Source: an uncultured Lachnospiraceae bacterium (GTDB taxonomy: Bacteria; Bacillota; Clostridia; Lachnospirales; Lachnospiraceae). From it: a stretch of DNA of 5,480 nt. The notes beneath the pieces were generated by a model. That model did not search any database, had not been told where the DNA came from, and saw only the letters and a list, made by a program, of their open reading frames with translations. Location: NCBI GenBank assembly GCA_902473545.1, contig CABRSG010000172.1, positions 1 through 5,480 of the forward strand, written 5' to 3'. The translations under genes were made by a program, and so were the position numbers. Positions 5,323 to 5,480 of this stretch are shown here, in pieces; position 1 is the first letter of the stretch; each line of letters begins with the position of its first letter.

Positions 5323-5390
5323 ATCAAATACCCCGCTGCTCTGCAGCGTTGCAAACCTGATACCCTGTTGCTTGCAGCGGGATATTTGAT
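5323..5390 (-). repeat. Long 17-bp inverted repeat (hairpin) adjoining the leader stem-loop
   Basis: The arms 5323-5339 and 5374-5390 are complementary over 17 positions around a 34-nt loop. The single irregular position pairs 5331 with 5382. In RNA from the - strand this is a G.U wobble, while in RNA from the + strand it is an A.C mismatch. The fold therefore favours - strand transcription, the direction of the response regulator. The loop carries GTTGC twice (5348-5352 and 5367-5371). It could be a dispersed palindromic repeat or a cis-acting RNA; I cannot tell which. Confidence 0.65.
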
Positions 5391-5417
5391 TGTATCGAAA
5401 AATTGTGAGAAAAATAT
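5389..5417 (-). promoter_or_regulatory. Weak candidate promoter for the two-component operon
   Basis: TACAAT (5394-5389, - strand) is a good -10 match, but the hexamer 17 bp upstream is ATATTT (5417-5412), a poor -35. Transcription would begin around 5382, inside the first arm of the long hairpin, which would remove part of that structure. No better promoter is visible between the upstream terminator and the regulator gene. Confidence 0.25.
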
Positions 5418-5445
5418 GGGATGATGCCGAAACATCATCCCGTAT
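5409..5445 (-). terminator. Rho-independent terminator of the gene upstream of the window edge
   Basis: A 9-bp perfect stem, GGGATGATG with CATCATCCC (5418-5426 and 5433-5441), closes a 6-nt loop and is extended by ATA/TAT past one mismatch. On the - strand it is followed by ATATTTTTCTC. It lies 13-15 nt after the TAA that closes the partial reading frame at the window edge. Confidence 0.8.
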
Positions 5446-5457
5446 AACCTGCTTTTC

Positions 5458-5480
5458 TTATTCTGCTTCTGTCTCAGTCT
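5458..5480 (-). CDS. Probable C-terminal end of an upstream gene (5' part outside window)
   Basis: On the - strand the last bases read as T-E-T-E-A-E followed by TAA at 5460-5458, just ahead of a good terminator. An acidic Glu/Thr/Ala tail is a common bacterial protein ending, and the stop-terminator spacing is right. Only seven codons are visible, so the product cannot be named, and even its coding status rests mainly on the terminator. Confidence 0.4.

Noticed and set aside
5403..5435. Possible + strand promoter starting at TTGTGA near the window's right end
   Set aside because: No -10-like hexamer at 16-18 bp; that position falls inside the - strand terminator stem, and no + strand gene follows within the window.

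Overview
The window looks like chromosomal DNA from a spore-forming Clostridia-type Firmicute, plausibly a gut Lachnospiraceae relative. The grounds are a full-length SpoVT sporulation regulator with a sigma-G-type promoter, a tRNA gene without an encoded CCA end, strong GGAGG-type ribosome binding sites, and a moderate G+C content with T-rich intergenic regions. The family-level placement is inference. I see no phage, IS, CRISPR or defence signature.

Layout, left to right: (1) the 3' end of a sensor histidine kinase on the + strand (1-168) with a good intrinsic terminator. (2) A YbaK/EbsC-type aminoacyl-tRNA editing domain protein on the - strand (241-705). (3) A tRNA-Gln with anticodon CTG on the - strand (815-886), with a perfect-stem terminator and a strong promoter preceded by phased T/A tracts. 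(4) Divergent from the tRNA, nicotinate phosphoribosyltransferase (pncB, 1070-2524, + strand) with an extended -10 promoter and a leader containing two inverted repeats. (5) Convergent with pncB, spoVT on the - strand (2573-3118). (6) Upstream of spoVT on the same strand, a two-component pair: response regulator (4550-5236) followed by its kinase (3190-4560), overlapping by 11 bp. (7) A 221-bp upstream region holding an elaborate double-hairpin element, a terminator, and the last codons of what is probably another - strand gene.

Functionally these are mostly housekeeping modules placed side by side: NAD salvage (pncB), translation quality control (YbaK-like) and supply (tRNA-Gln), forespore gene control (SpoVT) and membrane signalling (OmpR-type regulator plus kinase). 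The kinase and spoVT are only 71 bp apart with no clear terminator between them. spoVT can therefore have its own forespore promoter and also receive readthrough from the two-component operon.

No obviously new multi-gene system is visible. The least explained piece is the structured DNA/RNA element at 5264-5390 in front of the response regulator. It is the best candidate for follow-up, either as a dispersed palindromic repeat or as a cis-acting leader RNA.
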